Assembly: GCA_964592335.1 (NCBI GenBank)
Contig: CAZQEU010000029.1
Coordinates: 1-18,042, forward strand
Source of the DNA: CAZKUB01 sp964592335
GTDB taxonomy: Archaea > Thermoplasmatota > E2 > DHVEG-1
Length of the DNA stretch: 18,042 bases
Direction of reading: 5' to 3'
Part shown: positions 6,331 through 13,961 of the stretch, one piece after another
Layout of the letters: every line of letters begins with the position of its first letter
How positions within the stretch are numbered: position 1 is the stretch's first letter
The notes under the pieces: model-generated
Seen by the model: the letters and a program-made list of their open reading frames with translations, nothing else
Database searches by the model: none
Told to the model about the DNA's origin: nothing
Program-made: the position numbers and the translations under genes

Positions 6331-7544
6331 AAGACAAATACGATGTAGTAGTCGTCGGAAGTGGACCTGCAGGAAGTGTAACAGCAAGATTTGCAGCAGA
6401 AAGCGGTGCAAAAGTACTAGTAATTGAGAGAAGAGCAGAGGTAGGTGTTCCCGTACTGTGTGGCGAAGGCATCAGCAGAAAAATTGATGATTGGGATATG
6501 CTTGAAGGGAAACGCTGGATAGCTGGGGAAATGGACGGTGCACGTATTTATTCACCTGATAAAACCTGTGTAACCCTATCAGCAAGCCAGGCTGGAAATG
6601 AGACAGGCTATGTTGTTTATCGTGATATCTTTGACCAAGAACTCGCACGACGTGCAATAAAAGCAGGTGCAGAGTTTATGATGAATACTAAAGCCACAAG
6701 TCTTATAAAAGACGGGGATAAAATAAAAGGAGTAAAAGCCAAACATTTTGATGAAGAACTAGAAATAAATTGTGATATAGTAGTCGCTGCAGACGGGGTT
6801 GATTCAAAGGTTGCTCAATGGGCAGGTATCAATACAAGGCTTGACCCAAAAGATCTGGAGACATGCTGCCAGTATACACTTACCGATATCGATGTTAAAG
6901 ATGCTTATTGTGAGTTTTACCTTGGAAAAGAAATCGCACCTGGTGGTTATATATGGGTATTTCCAAAAGGCAAAAAAATAGCGAATGTGGGAATAGGCAT
7001 CCTTGCAAGTCTTTCAGAGTCAGGCATGGCAAAAAAACTACTTGACAACTTCATAGAAAATGATAAAAGATTAAACAAAGGCAAAACACTTCGATTCCTT
7101 GCAGGAGCAGTATCCGTATCTAATCCTGCCGAACAAACTGTAGCAGACAACCTAGTACTCGTAGGAGACGCCTCAAGACATGTAGACCCAATAACAGGCG
7201 GCGGACTTACACATTGCCTAGAAGGTGGAAAACTTGCAGGAGAAATAATAGCAAAAGCAGTAAAAACAAAAGATTTCAGCTATGAATTTTTAAAAGAATA
7301 TGAAAAACAATGGAAAGAAGCTTTTGGTCAAAAAATAAAACGCAACTATCTTGTAAAAGAAATGATGCTTAAGATGGATAATAAAACATTAAACAAGCTT
7401 GCTCATGCTCTTGAAAAAATAGAATTTGATGAAATAAGCACACACAGCCTTGTAAAAGAAGTTGCAAAACATTTACCAATATCTACAAAACTAAATGCTT
7501 TGATTAAACACAGAAAAGAAATTAAGGAGATAAAAAAGAAATGA
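6327..7544 (+). CDS. Digeranylgeranylglycerophospholipid reductase (geranylgeranyl reductase)
   Basis: This FAD enzyme saturates the double bonds of the geranylgeranyl chains in archaeal ether lipids, working at the membrane surface. All family motifs are intact: Rossmann GSGPAG (residues 11-16), VPVLCGEG with the redox-relevant Cys45 (41-48), AADG (about 154-157), the substrate-cavity motif YIWVFP (208-213) followed by GIG (222-224), and LVGDASRHVDPITGGG (about 278-293). Length is 405 aa, as expected. The gene starts within the ferredoxin stop codon region (ATGA overlap) and ends with another ATGA overlap into NAD kinase, so translation of the three genes is probably coupled. This is the canonical lipid reductase of the window; the minus-strand paralogue at 2724-3908 has degraded motifs. 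Confidence 0.94.
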   Translation: MKDKYDVVVVGSGPAGSVTARFAAESGAKVLVIERRAEVGVPVLCGEGISRKIDDWDMLEGKRWIAGEMDGARIYSPDKTCVTLSASQAGNETGYVVYRDIFDQELARRAIKAGAEFMMNTKATSLIKDGDKIKGVKAKHFDEELEINCDIVVAADGVDSKVAQWAGINTRLDPKDLETCCQYTLTDIDVKDAYCEFYLGKEIAPGGYIWVFPKGKKIANVGIGILASLSESGMAKKLLDNFIENDKRLNKGKTLRFLAGAVSVSNPAEQTVADNLVLVGDASRHVDPITGGGLTHCLEGGKLAGEIIAKAVKTKDFSYEFLKEYEKQWKEAFGQKIKRNYLVKEMMLKMDNKTLNKLAHALEKIEFDEISTHSLVKEVAKHLPISTKLNALIKHRKEIKEIKKK

Positions 7545-8353
7545 AATGGGGTCTTATCTGCAACTATCATGTAAAAAAAGCATGCTCTGTAGCAGATGAT
7601 GTATATAAATTCCTTTCAAAAGAAAACGAAGTTTTTCCAGAAGATAAATTTGCAAAAGGAAAAAAAATAAAAGGATACAGCATGTCTGAAATCAACAAAA
7701 ATGCAGATGTTGTTGTAACCATTGGAGGAGATGGGACAATCCTGCGTGCCCTATCAAAAATAGATAAACCAATTTTTACAATAAACAGCGGAGGCATGGG
7801 TTTTCTAACCGAGGTTGAATCAAAATATGCAAAAGAAGGTCTTCAGAGAGTGATAGATGAAGACTATAACATAGAAGAAAAAGCGAAAATTAAAACAGTA
7901 GTCGATGGGAAAAGATTACCTGATGCTACAAACGAAGTAACTATTCAAACCTCAAGAATTGCAAAAATCATCTATCTTCAGGTTTTAATCGAAGATGAAC
8001 TCCTGGAGACTTTTGGTGCCGATGGAGTAATAGTTGCAACACCAACAGGTAGTACTAGTTATTCTCTAAGTGCTGGTGGGCCTATTCTTGACCCGGGTGT
8101 AGATGCAATGGTAATAGCACCTCTTGCACCATTCAAGCTTGCTGCAAGACCATGGGTTGTACCTCTTAAAAAAGAGATACAGATAAAGCTTCTTTACAAA
8201 AGTAAAGGATCACGGATTGTAATAGATGGTGAATCACCTATGGATGTAACACCAGAAAGTAAAATTAGTATAACGGGTTCTGATAAAAAAGCAAGGTTTA
8301 TTCGTTTCGGAGAAAGCTTTTATCAGATGGTGCGTCTTAAACTAGTGAGATAA
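7541..8353 (+). CDS. nadK: NAD kinase
   Basis: This cytoplasmic enzyme phosphorylates NAD to NADP (ATP or polyphosphate as donor). The 270-residue protein has the diagnostic GGDGT motif (62-66) after VVVTI, the INSGGMGFLTE loop (81-91), the NE pair of the substrate site (131-132) and the glycine-rich DGVIVATPTGSTSYSLSAGG segment (161-180). Length is typical for archaeal NadK. It overlaps the geranylgeranyl reductase gene by four bases. Supplying NADP next to a lipid reductase gene is suggestive, although GGR itself probably takes electrons from ferredoxin, so the pairing may reflect general biosynthetic reducing power. Confidence in the family is high. Confidence 0.96.
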   Translation: MKWGLICNYHVKKACSVADDVYKFLSKENEVFPEDKFAKGKKIKGYSMSEINKNADVVVTIGGDGTILRALSKIDKPIFTINSGGMGFLTEVESKYAKEGLQRVIDEDYNIEEKAKIKTVVDGKRLPDATNEVTIQTSRIAKIIYLQVLIEDELLETFGADGVIVATPTGSTSYSLSAGGPILDPGVDAMVIAPLAPFKLAARPWVVPLKKEIQIKLLYKSKGSRIVIDGESPMDVTPESKISITGSDKKARFIRFGESFYQMVRLKLVR

Positions 8354-8360
8354 ATAAAAA

Positions 8361-8777
8361 ATGTCGTTTTTTAAAAAGAAAAAACCTAAAAAAAGAAAGA
8401 CTGTCAACTGGGCTATTAGTAAAGAATGCCTAGGTTTAATTATTGAAAGTGCTAAATCTGTTTATCCAAAAGAGTTTGGCGGTCTTTTACGTGTTGATGA
8501 TGAACAAAAACATTTGATTTCTGAAGTGGTTTTAATTCCTGGTACAATATCGGGTGATTCTCATGCGATTTTTAAGCTGCATATGATGCCTGTTGATTTT
8601 AAGATAGTTGGAACAGTTCATAGTCATCCAAGCCCCTATGCAAATCCCTCTAATGCAGATTTAGAACTTTTTAGAAAACATGGAAAAATACATATTATAA
8701 TGGCTTCACCTTATAATGAGGGATCATGGAAAGCATATGATTACAACGGATATCAAACAAAGATTAGTATTATCTAA
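8361..8777 (+). CDS. JAMM/MPN+ domain zinc metalloprotease (Mov34 family)
   Basis: This 138-residue stand-alone JAMM protein has a very basic N-terminus (FFKKKKPKKRK). The complete zinc site is present: Glu38 in KEFGG, HSH at 87-89 followed by Pro, and SNAD with Ser97 and Asp100, matching E...HxHP...SxxD. Catalytically competent archaeal JAMM proteins remove SAMP (ubiquitin-like) modifiers or process sulfur-carrier proteins, so a deconjugation role is plausible. No SAMP or E1-like gene is in the window. It follows NAD kinase by only seven bases and is the last gene of the operon. The start ATG at 8361 lacks a Shine-Dalgarno sequence, but the whole domain is downstream of it. The exact substrate cannot be told. 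Confidence 0.88.
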   Translation: MSFFKKKKPKKRKTVNWAISKECLGLIIESAKSVYPKEFGGLLRVDDEQKHLISEVVLIPGTISGDSHAIFKLHMMPVDFKIVGTVHSHPSPYANPSNADLELFRKHGKIHIIMASPYNEGSWKAYDYNGYQTKISII

Positions 8778-8786
8778 AAGATAAGG

Positions 8787-8796
8787 TTTTATATTA
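8787..8796 (+). promoter_or_regulatory. Putative TATA box for the membrane-protein pair
   Basis: TTTTATATTA lies about 30 bases before the ATG at 8824, predicting transcription start near 8816. A GAGAGG ribosome site abuts the start codon. Confidence 0.45.
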
Positions 8797-8823
8797 AAAA
8801 AGTACTATAAGGCTGCTGAGAGG

Positions 8824-9900
8824 ATGGAAGGCACAGCTATAGACATAGTAGTTTTTGCACCACTTGCACCAATACTTGGTGTGCTTTTATTCTGGTTTAT
8901 AAAAATGCTTTTCATCGAGGGACAAAAATTTTTATTGGAGAAAATAAGACAAAAACATAAGGCTTTCTGTCGCTTTACAAACTTTTTAGGAATCCTATTT
9001 CAAACAGTATGTCATGCATTAGGTTTTACTGTTACAAAAAGCGGAATCTCAGATTTTTATATAAGTGTAAACTATGGGAAAGTAGCACCAAAAAAAGAAA
9101 AAAAAGGAATATTTGAATGGATTGCGAATGGTTTTTTATTCGTAGGTCCTTTTTTTATACCCCCCGTTATGCTTTTGATAAGTTTGTTTTTTCTTTTAGA
9201 AAATGGTTTTGATACTTCAATTGCTGGTAATCTTGTTGAATCGCAGTATACAATTGGTGGTCAGCTTATTATTTTTGGAACAAATCTTTATAATTTCTCA
9301 GCAAGTTTTTTAGATTTTTTATCTACAAAACTTGACTTGTTTCACCCCGGTCACCTGGGTTTTTTCTTACTTATGATGCTTTTGGGTTTGGGTATAAGAC
9401 CTAGCTATCTTGGAGAAAAAAAAGTAAACAAAGTAGATTTATTGTATGATCTTAGAAACATATGGGACCTTATCACTCATAAACCGCTTTATGTTGCTTT
9501 ATTGTTTGTTTTTAGCTATTTGTTTTTTTATGCATCATTTCTTTTAGAACAGGGGTACTATGTTGTATTGTTTTCAATATTTGGATGGCTTTCAATTACC
9601 TCGATTGTCTCCATTCTTATTTCTTATTTGATAATTGCTCTCATTTATTTAACTGACAAAATGAATTTATTAAAAAAAATGTTGACGTTTCTTACAATTC
9701 CTATCTCATATGTTCTTGCAAGAATATTGTTTTTATTCCTTGAGACAGATTTGGATCTTGGTCTTTCTCTTGCCCTTATGTTTTTTTCAACAGTGGTTAT
9801 TATTTATTTGTTTTTAAAGCCAAAAGGCGATAAGCTTAAAACCAAAAAAAAGATAAAATGGTTCAAAGGTAAAAAATCAGAGGAAAAAAAAGATGAATGA
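8824..9900 (+). CDS. Multi-pass membrane protein, possibly an inactive M50-like metalloprotease relative
   Basis: This 358-residue integral membrane protein has about seven to eight hydrophobic segments and a basic, charged C-terminal tail (KKKIKWFKGKKSEEKK). I do not recognise a characterised family with certainty. The segment FLGILFQTVCHALGF (about 54-68) is arranged like the first metal-binding helix of membrane metalloproteases (HExxHALG), but reads QTVCH in place of HExxH. It is followed by a GKVAP turn (about 85-89), two further helices, and later a LGIRPSYLG...VDLL stretch (about 188-207) in the place where such proteins have a conserved Pro-Ser...Asp. My inference is a degenerate, non-catalytic relative; a wholly unrelated membrane family is equally possible. 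The gene overlaps the next by eight bases, so the two are probably made together and may form a complex. Confidence 0.75.
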   Translation: MEGTAIDIVVFAPLAPILGVLLFWFIKMLFIEGQKFLLEKIRQKHKAFCRFTNFLGILFQTVCHALGFTVTKSGISDFYISVNYGKVAPKKEKKGIFEWIANGFLFVGPFFIPPVMLLISLFFLLENGFDTSIAGNLVESQYTIGGQLIIFGTNLYNFSASFLDFLSTKLDLFHPGHLGFFLLMMLLGLGIRPSYLGEKKVNKVDLLYDLRNIWDLITHKPLYVALLFVFSYLFFYASFLLEQGYYVVLFSIFGWLSITSIVSILISYLIIALIYLTDKMNLLKKMLTFLTIPISYVLARILFLFLETDLDLGLSLALMFFSTVVIIYLFLKPKGDKLKTKKKIKWFKGKKSEEKKDE

Positions 9901-10801
9901 CGATGAAGTATTAAAAAACGAGAAACTAGAAAAAGTGCTTTCACCACATCCTTTATCATTTATGCGTTATCAATCACTATGTATTTTTCTTCTTGTATGG
10001 GGCGTGCTAGTTGGGTGGATGGTGAATTTCTCTGATTTTAAAGATATCTTTGGACCTGGTGTTTTACCAAGTTATATGTTAGTTATTCTTGCCTGGGGAA
10101 TGGTTCTCCTAGTTGTAGGAATTATTGCTGCTCTTACAACAATCAGATGGAGTATTTTTTTCATGTATGCCGGGGTTGTTCTAGGTGGTATAGGGCTCAT
10201 GGCATGGCAAAACTGGCTAGAAATCGCAGGGGTTTTCATACCTTTTTATACGCTTACATTATCTATATTCGGGTTCTTACTTGTTGAATGGTACAGAAGA
10301 AGCCATAAATACCTTATTTCAAACCAAAGAATAATATTTAAAGGAGGTATCGTCACAAAAGAAGAAAGGACCCTTCGCTACGACAAAATATCTGATATAA
10401 ATGCAAAACAAGGCGTCCTTGGTCAGATATTTGGTTTTGGAACAATAATACCAATCAGCCAATCAGGTTTTGGTCTTGGAGCCGATCAATCATTTGCAGC
10501 AGGAGGAGTTCAACTTGGTGAAAAAAAAGCCAAGTTTTTAGGTCTTTTTGGAGGAGGGCGAGAAGTACAAACACCAAGGGCAAGAAGCTACTATGAGCTG
10601 CATGGTGTGCATCCCTATAAATCTGTTAAAAAAATGGTGGAAGAACTTGTACAAGGAAGTGTTATAACACAGTACCAACAGGAACAAGTTGCTTTTCAAA
10701 AAGAACAAGTAGATGTTCAGAAACAAATGAGGGATTTATTAAAACTACAATCAGATAAAACAGAGAATGATAAAAACCCAAAAGAACCTGATAAAAAATA
10801 A
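9893..10801 (+). CDS. Membrane protein with bacterial-type PH domain (bPH2/DUF304)
   Basis: This 302-residue protein has four predicted membrane helices (roughly 28-45, 61-82, 88-106 and 110-134). A cytoplasmic bPH2 domain follows, starting at RRSHKYLISNQRIIFKGGIV (135-154) and continuing RTLRYDKISDINAKQGVLGQ and IFGFGTIIPIS. After a Gly-rich insertion (about 192-225) comes a helical, Gln/Glu/Lys-rich tail with the repeated pattern QEQVAFQKEQVDVQK, likely a coiled coil, and a disordered Lys/Asp end. PH-like domains of this class are associated with membrane-bound assemblies; their ligand is generally unknown. The ATG overlaps the end of the preceding membrane-protein gene by eight bases, suggesting a functional pair. 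An oligo-T run follows the stop. Confidence 0.85.
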   Translation: MNDDEVLKNEKLEKVLSPHPLSFMRYQSLCIFLLVWGVLVGWMVNFSDFKDIFGPGVLPSYMLVILAWGMVLLVVGIIAALTTIRWSIFFMYAGVVLGGIGLMAWQNWLEIAGVFIPFYTLTLSIFGFLLVEWYRRSHKYLISNQRIIFKGGIVTKEERTLRYDKISDINAKQGVLGQIFGFGTIIPISQSGFGLGADQSFAAGGVQLGEKKAKFLGLFGGGREVQTPRARSYYELHGVHPYKSVKKMVEELVQGSVITQYQQEQVAFQKEQVDVQKQMRDLLKLQSDKTENDKNPKEPDKK

Positions 10802-10809
10802 TTGTTTTT
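10802..10809 (+). terminator. Possible oligo-T terminator after the bPH2 gene
   Basis: TTGTTTTT directly after the stop codon could act as an archaeal U-tract terminator before the next promoter. It is short, so this is tentative. Confidence 0.3.
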
Positions 10810-10816
10810 CAGATAG

Positions 10817-10825
10817 CTTTATAAA
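10817..10825 (+). promoter_or_regulatory. Putative TATA box of the arginine decarboxylase gene
   Basis: CTTTATAAA is centred about 28 bases before the ATG at 10849, with no Shine-Dalgarno sequence between them. This is the classic arrangement of a leaderless archaeal message. Confidence 0.6.
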
Positions 10826-10848
10826 ATAATTTATATTCCTGGGAAAAT

Positions 10849-11394
10849 ATGGTTCCTAAAAGAGTGTTTTTTACAAAAGGCGTAGGTAGACATAAAGAAG
10901 AATTGCAGTCTTTTGAAGCAGCGCTAAGAAACGCAGGAATTGAAAAATGCAATTTGGTAAAAGTTTCAAGTATAATTCCTCCAAAATGTAAAATAATATC
11001 AAAAGAAAAAGGTGTGAAAGAATTAAAACCCGGTGAAATCACTTTTGTTGTAATGTCAAAGAACAGAACAAATGAGCCCAATAGATTAGTAGGCGCATCC
11101 GTTGGTGTTGCAATACCAAAGGATCGTAAAGAACATGGTTATATCTCTGAGCATCATTGCTTTGGAGAAGCAAGCAAGAAAATCGGGGATTATACCGAAG
11201 ATCTTGCAGCAACAATGCTTGCAACAACACTTGGACTGGATTTTGATCCTGATAAAGCATGGGATGAAAGAAAACAAGAATTTAAGATGAGTGGTCATTT
11301 TGTAAGAACACAAAGTGTGGCACAAACAGCCCGTGGGGATAAAAACGGAGTTTGGACAACTGTGATTGCTGCAGCCGTTTTTTTAGAAGAATGA
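10849..11394 (+). CDS. pdaD: Pyruvoyl-dependent arginine decarboxylase
   Basis: This enzyme decarboxylates arginine to agmatine, the first step of archaeal polyamine synthesis; agmatine is also needed to modify tRNA-Ile2 in archaea. The proenzyme cleaves itself between two serines to generate the pyruvoyl group. The site is visible as LVKVSSIIPP, with cleavage expected between Ser40 and Ser41, giving a beta chain of 40 residues and an alpha chain of 141. The GYISEHHCFGE segment (about 97-107) carries the conserved Glu expected in the active site, and the C-terminus GVWTTVIAAAVFLEE is typical. Length (181 aa) matches the family. The start ATG immediately follows the predicted transcription start. 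The gene appears monocistronic, with its own promoter and another before the next gene. Confidence 0.95.
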   Translation: MVPKRVFFTKGVGRHKEELQSFEAALRNAGIEKCNLVKVSSIIPPKCKIISKEKGVKELKPGEITFVVMSKNRTNEPNRLVGASVGVAIPKDRKEHGYISEHHCFGEASKKIGDYTEDLAATMLATTLGLDFDPDKAWDERKQEFKMSGHFVRTQSVAQTARGDKNGVWTTVIAAAVFLEE

Positions 11395-11400
11395 AGAAAC

Positions 11401-11410
11401 TAATGTTTTT
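11401..11410 (+). terminator. Possible oligo-T terminator after pdaD
   Basis: TAATGTTTTT lies about 10 bases after the pdaD stop codon and just before the next TATA box. A weak U-tract terminator is plausible. Confidence 0.3.
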
Positions 11411-11418
11411 AAAAAAGA

Positions 11419-11428
11419 CTTTATATGC
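11419..11428 (+). promoter_or_regulatory. Putative TATA box of the PEP synthase gene
   Basis: CTTTATATG preceded by an A-rich AAAAAAGA (BRE-like) stretch gives a predicted start of transcription near 11448. That leaves a leader of about 23 bases containing a GGAGAGAGGT ribosome site before the ATG at 11471. Confidence 0.55.
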
Positions 11429-11444
11429 TTGTTAATGTTAACAA
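11429..11444. promoter_or_regulatory. 16-bp inverted repeat between TATA box and transcription start: operator candidate
   Basis: TTGTTAA and TTAACAA form a perfect 7-bp inverted repeat separated by TG. It sits directly after the TATA box and before the predicted transcription start of the PEP synthase gene. A dimeric repressor bound here would block RNA polymerase or TFB. No matching full-length site was seen elsewhere in the window. Confidence 0.45.
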
Positions 11445-11470
11445 TTAAATAGCTTTAGGAGAGAGGTTGT

Positions 11471-13888
11471 ATGATTGAAGAGTTTAATAAATGGTTTGAA
11501 GAACTTACTATAGATGATGTCCCAAGTGTAGGTGGAAAAAATGCATCTCTTGGAGAGATGATAAGAGCGCTTAAAGAAAAAGGAGTGAATGTGCCCTCGG
11601 GCTTTGCAGTAACAGCCTATGCATATAAATACATGATAGAAAAAGCAGGGGTAGACAAAAAAATAAAAGAACTACTATCAGACTTAAACACACATGATGT
11701 AAACAACCTAGCAGAACATGGTGAAAAAGTAAGAGAGTTGATAAAAAATACACCATTGCCACCAGAATTAGAAGAGGATATACGTAAACACTACAGAGGC
11801 ATGGAAGAAAGATATGGCAAAAACTGTGATGTAGCAGTTAGAAGTAGCGCAACCGCAGAGGATTTACCTGATGCATCATTTGCAGGTCAACAAGAAACAT
11901 ATCTTAACGTCCGAGGGGAAGAGGAGCTCCTTGAAAAAGTCCGTGAATGCTTCTCATCACTTTTTACCAATAGAGCAATTTCTTATCGAGAAGATAAAGG
12001 GTTTGATCATTTCAGCGTCTATCTCTCCGTAGGTGTTCAAAAAATGGTCAGATCAGATCTGGCATCATCTGGTGTAATGTTTAGCATCGATACAGAAAGC
12101 GGTTTTAGAGATGCAGTTTATATCACAGGAGCATATGGTCTAGGGGAAAATGTTGTACAGGGAGCAGTAAATCCTGATCAATTTTATGTTTTTAAACCAA
12201 CGCTTAAAGATGGTTTCAAACCAATTCTTGAAAAAAAAGTAGGAGCCAAACAAAAACGCATGATCTATGCAGATAAAGGAGTGGTAAATAAAGAAGTAAG
12301 CGAAGAAGACCGCGATAAATTTGTAATCAGTGAAGACGAAATAATAAAACTTGCTAAATGGGCTACTGTAATAGAAAATCATTACAAAAAACCAATGGAT
12401 ATAGAATGGGCAAAAGATGGAAACACTGGAGAGCTTTTTATTGTACAGGCCCGTCCTGAAACAGTTCATTCTCAAAGAGATGTTGCATCACTTAAAACAT
12501 ATGTACTAGAGGAAAAAGGAAACGTGCTTGTTGAAGGTGAAGCAGTAGGAAGCATGATAGGGCAAGGAGAAGTAAACGTAATAGAAGATGCAAAAGACAT
12601 TAGCAAATTTCAAAAAGGACAAGTGCTTGTAACAGATATGACCGATCCTGATTGGGAACCCATCATGAAAATCGCAGGTGCCATTGTTACCAATCGTGGT
12701 GGGCGTACATGTCATGCCGCAATTATTTCTCGTGAGCTGGGTATACCCTGTGTTATAGGAACAGGCAATGGAACTTCAACGATCTCCCCTGGAGCAAACA
12801 TCACAGTTGACTGCAGTGAAGGAGTAGGACGAATATTTGAAGGAAAATTAAAATTCCGTATAGATGAAATGAAACTAGACAACATTCCAAACACAAATAC
12901 AAAGATTATGATGAATGCAGCAATTCCTGAAAAAGCATTCCAGCAAGGACAAATCCCAAATGATGGAGTGGGTCTTGCACGAGAAGAATTTATTATAAAC
13001 TCACATATCGGGATTCATCCTCTTGCACTCATGGAATATGATAAACTTAAACAAATGGTTAATGAAAACCCCAAGATCGCAGATGTAATAAAAAAAATCG
13101 ATGAAAAAAGCAAAGGATACGATGACAAGGTAGAGTTTTTCATAGATACACTTACAAGAGGAATAGCAAAGATTGCAGCAGCATTTTATCCAAATGATGT
13201 AATTGTTCGTATGAGTGATTTTAAAACAAATGAATACGCAAATCTTGTAGGTGGTTTTTTATATGAACCAGAAGAAAACAACCCCATGATAGGCTGGCGT
13301 GGCGCCTCAAGATATTATGATAAAAAATACAAACCAGCATTCGGACTTGAATGTATCGCCCTTAAAAAAGCAAGAGATGAAATGGGTCTTACCAACATAA
13401 AACCAATGATACCGTTCTGCAGAACACCAGAAGAAGGTCGCAAGGTAATACAAGTCATGAATGAATACGGGCTTAAACAAGGAGAAAACGGACTTGAAGT
13501 ATACGTCATGTGTGAAATCCCTTCAAATGTGATTGCTGCAGATCAATTCGCAGAGATATTCGATGGCTTTTCAATAGGAAGCAATGATCTGACACAACTA
13601 ACACTTGGTCTAGATAGAGACTCAGATCTTGTCGCACATATATTTGATGAGAGAAACGATGCCGTGAAAAGACTTGTAAAACAAGTAATAGACACAGCAC
13701 ATGCACACACACCACGAAGAAAAGTAGGTATATGTGGTCAAGCACCAAGTGATTTTCCAGAGTTTGCAGAGTACTTAGTAGAATGTGGAATAGATAGCAT
13801 ATCATTAAACTCAGATACTGTTTTAAAAACAAAGCTTAATGTCGCTGAAACAGAGAAAAAACTGGGAAAACAAACAATTGTACAATAA
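11471..13888 (+). CDS. ppsA: Phosphoenolpyruvate synthase (pyruvate, water dikinase)
   Basis: This enzyme converts pyruvate and ATP to PEP, AMP and phosphate, opening gluconeogenesis; in some archaea it may also run in the glycolytic direction. The 805-residue protein shows all three parts. The N-terminal ATP-grasp domain includes VGGKNASLGEM (20-30), VRSSATAEDLPDASFAGQQ and DIEWAKDG. The swivelling phosphohistidine domain has GGRTCHAAIISRELGIPCV with catalytic His415. The C-terminal PEP/pyruvate barrel has IGSNDLTQLTLGLDRD and VGICGQAPSD with catalytic Cys755. Length is close to the usual ~790. The start ATG follows a good GGAGAGAGGT ribosome site. A palindrome next to the TATA box suggests transcriptional control, perhaps by carbon source. 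The gene appears to be transcribed alone. Confidence 0.97.
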   Translation: MIEEFNKWFEELTIDDVPSVGGKNASLGEMIRALKEKGVNVPSGFAVTAYAYKYMIEKAGVDKKIKELLSDLNTHDVNNLAEHGEKVRELIKNTPLPPELEEDIRKHYRGMEERYGKNCDVAVRSSATAEDLPDASFAGQQETYLNVRGEEELLEKVRECFSSLFTNRAISYREDKGFDHFSVYLSVGVQKMVRSDLASSGVMFSIDTESGFRDAVYITGAYGLGENVVQGAVNPDQFYVFKPTLKDGFKPILEKKVGAKQKRMIYADKGVVNKEVSEEDRDKFVISEDEIIKLAKWATVIENHYKKPMDIEWAKDGNTGELFIVQARPETVHSQRDVASLKTYVLEEKGNVLVEGEAVGSMIGQGEVNVIEDAKDISKFQKGQVLVTDMTDPDWEPIMKIAGAIVTNRGGRTCHAAIISRELGIPCVIGTGNGTSTISPGANITVDCSEGVGRIFEGKLKFRIDEMKLDNIPNTNTKIMMNAAIPEKAFQQGQIPNDGVGLAREEFIINSHIGIHPLALMEYDKLKQMVNENPKIADVIKKIDEKSKGYDDKVEFFIDTLTRGIAKIAAAFYPNDVIVRMSDFKTNEYANLVGGFLYEPEENNPMIGWRGASRYYDKKYKPAFGLECIALKKARDEMGLTNIKPMIPFCRTPEEGRKVIQVMNEYGLKQGENGLEVYVMCEIPSNVIAADQFAEIFDGFSIGSNDLTQLTLGLDRDSDLVAHIFDERNDAVKRLVKQVIDTAHAHTPRRKVGICGQAPSDFPEFAEYLVECGIDSISLNSDTVLKTKLNVAETEKKLGKQTIVQ

Positions 13889-13901
13889 CAACTCCTTCTT
13901 T

Positions 13902-13947
13902 ATTTAAAAAAACACCAGTTAATTTAAAAACACCATGTTGTTTAAAA
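13902..13947 (+). promoter_or_regulatory. Promoter region with three TTTAAAA boxes and repeated ACACCA
   Basis: TTTAAAA occurs at 13903-13909, 13923-13929 and 13941-13947. The first two are followed by A/C-rich ACACCA (repeat units 13902-13917 and 13922-13935). The middle box is best placed as the TATA element for the gene at 13962, giving a leader of about 10 bases. The others could be accessory or regulatory, or simply low-complexity sequence. An upstream pyrimidine-rich CTCCTTCTTTATTT (13892-13905) may end the PEP synthase message. Confidence 0.35.
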
Positions 13948-13961
13948 TAATCTGAAGAACG

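Noticed and set aside
12140..12475. Minus-strand open frame of 111 codons inside ppsA
   Set aside because: It is fully covered by the secure PEP synthase frame, its translation is Phe/Tyr/Ile-rich as expected from the antisense of an A-rich gene, and it has no recognisable motif.
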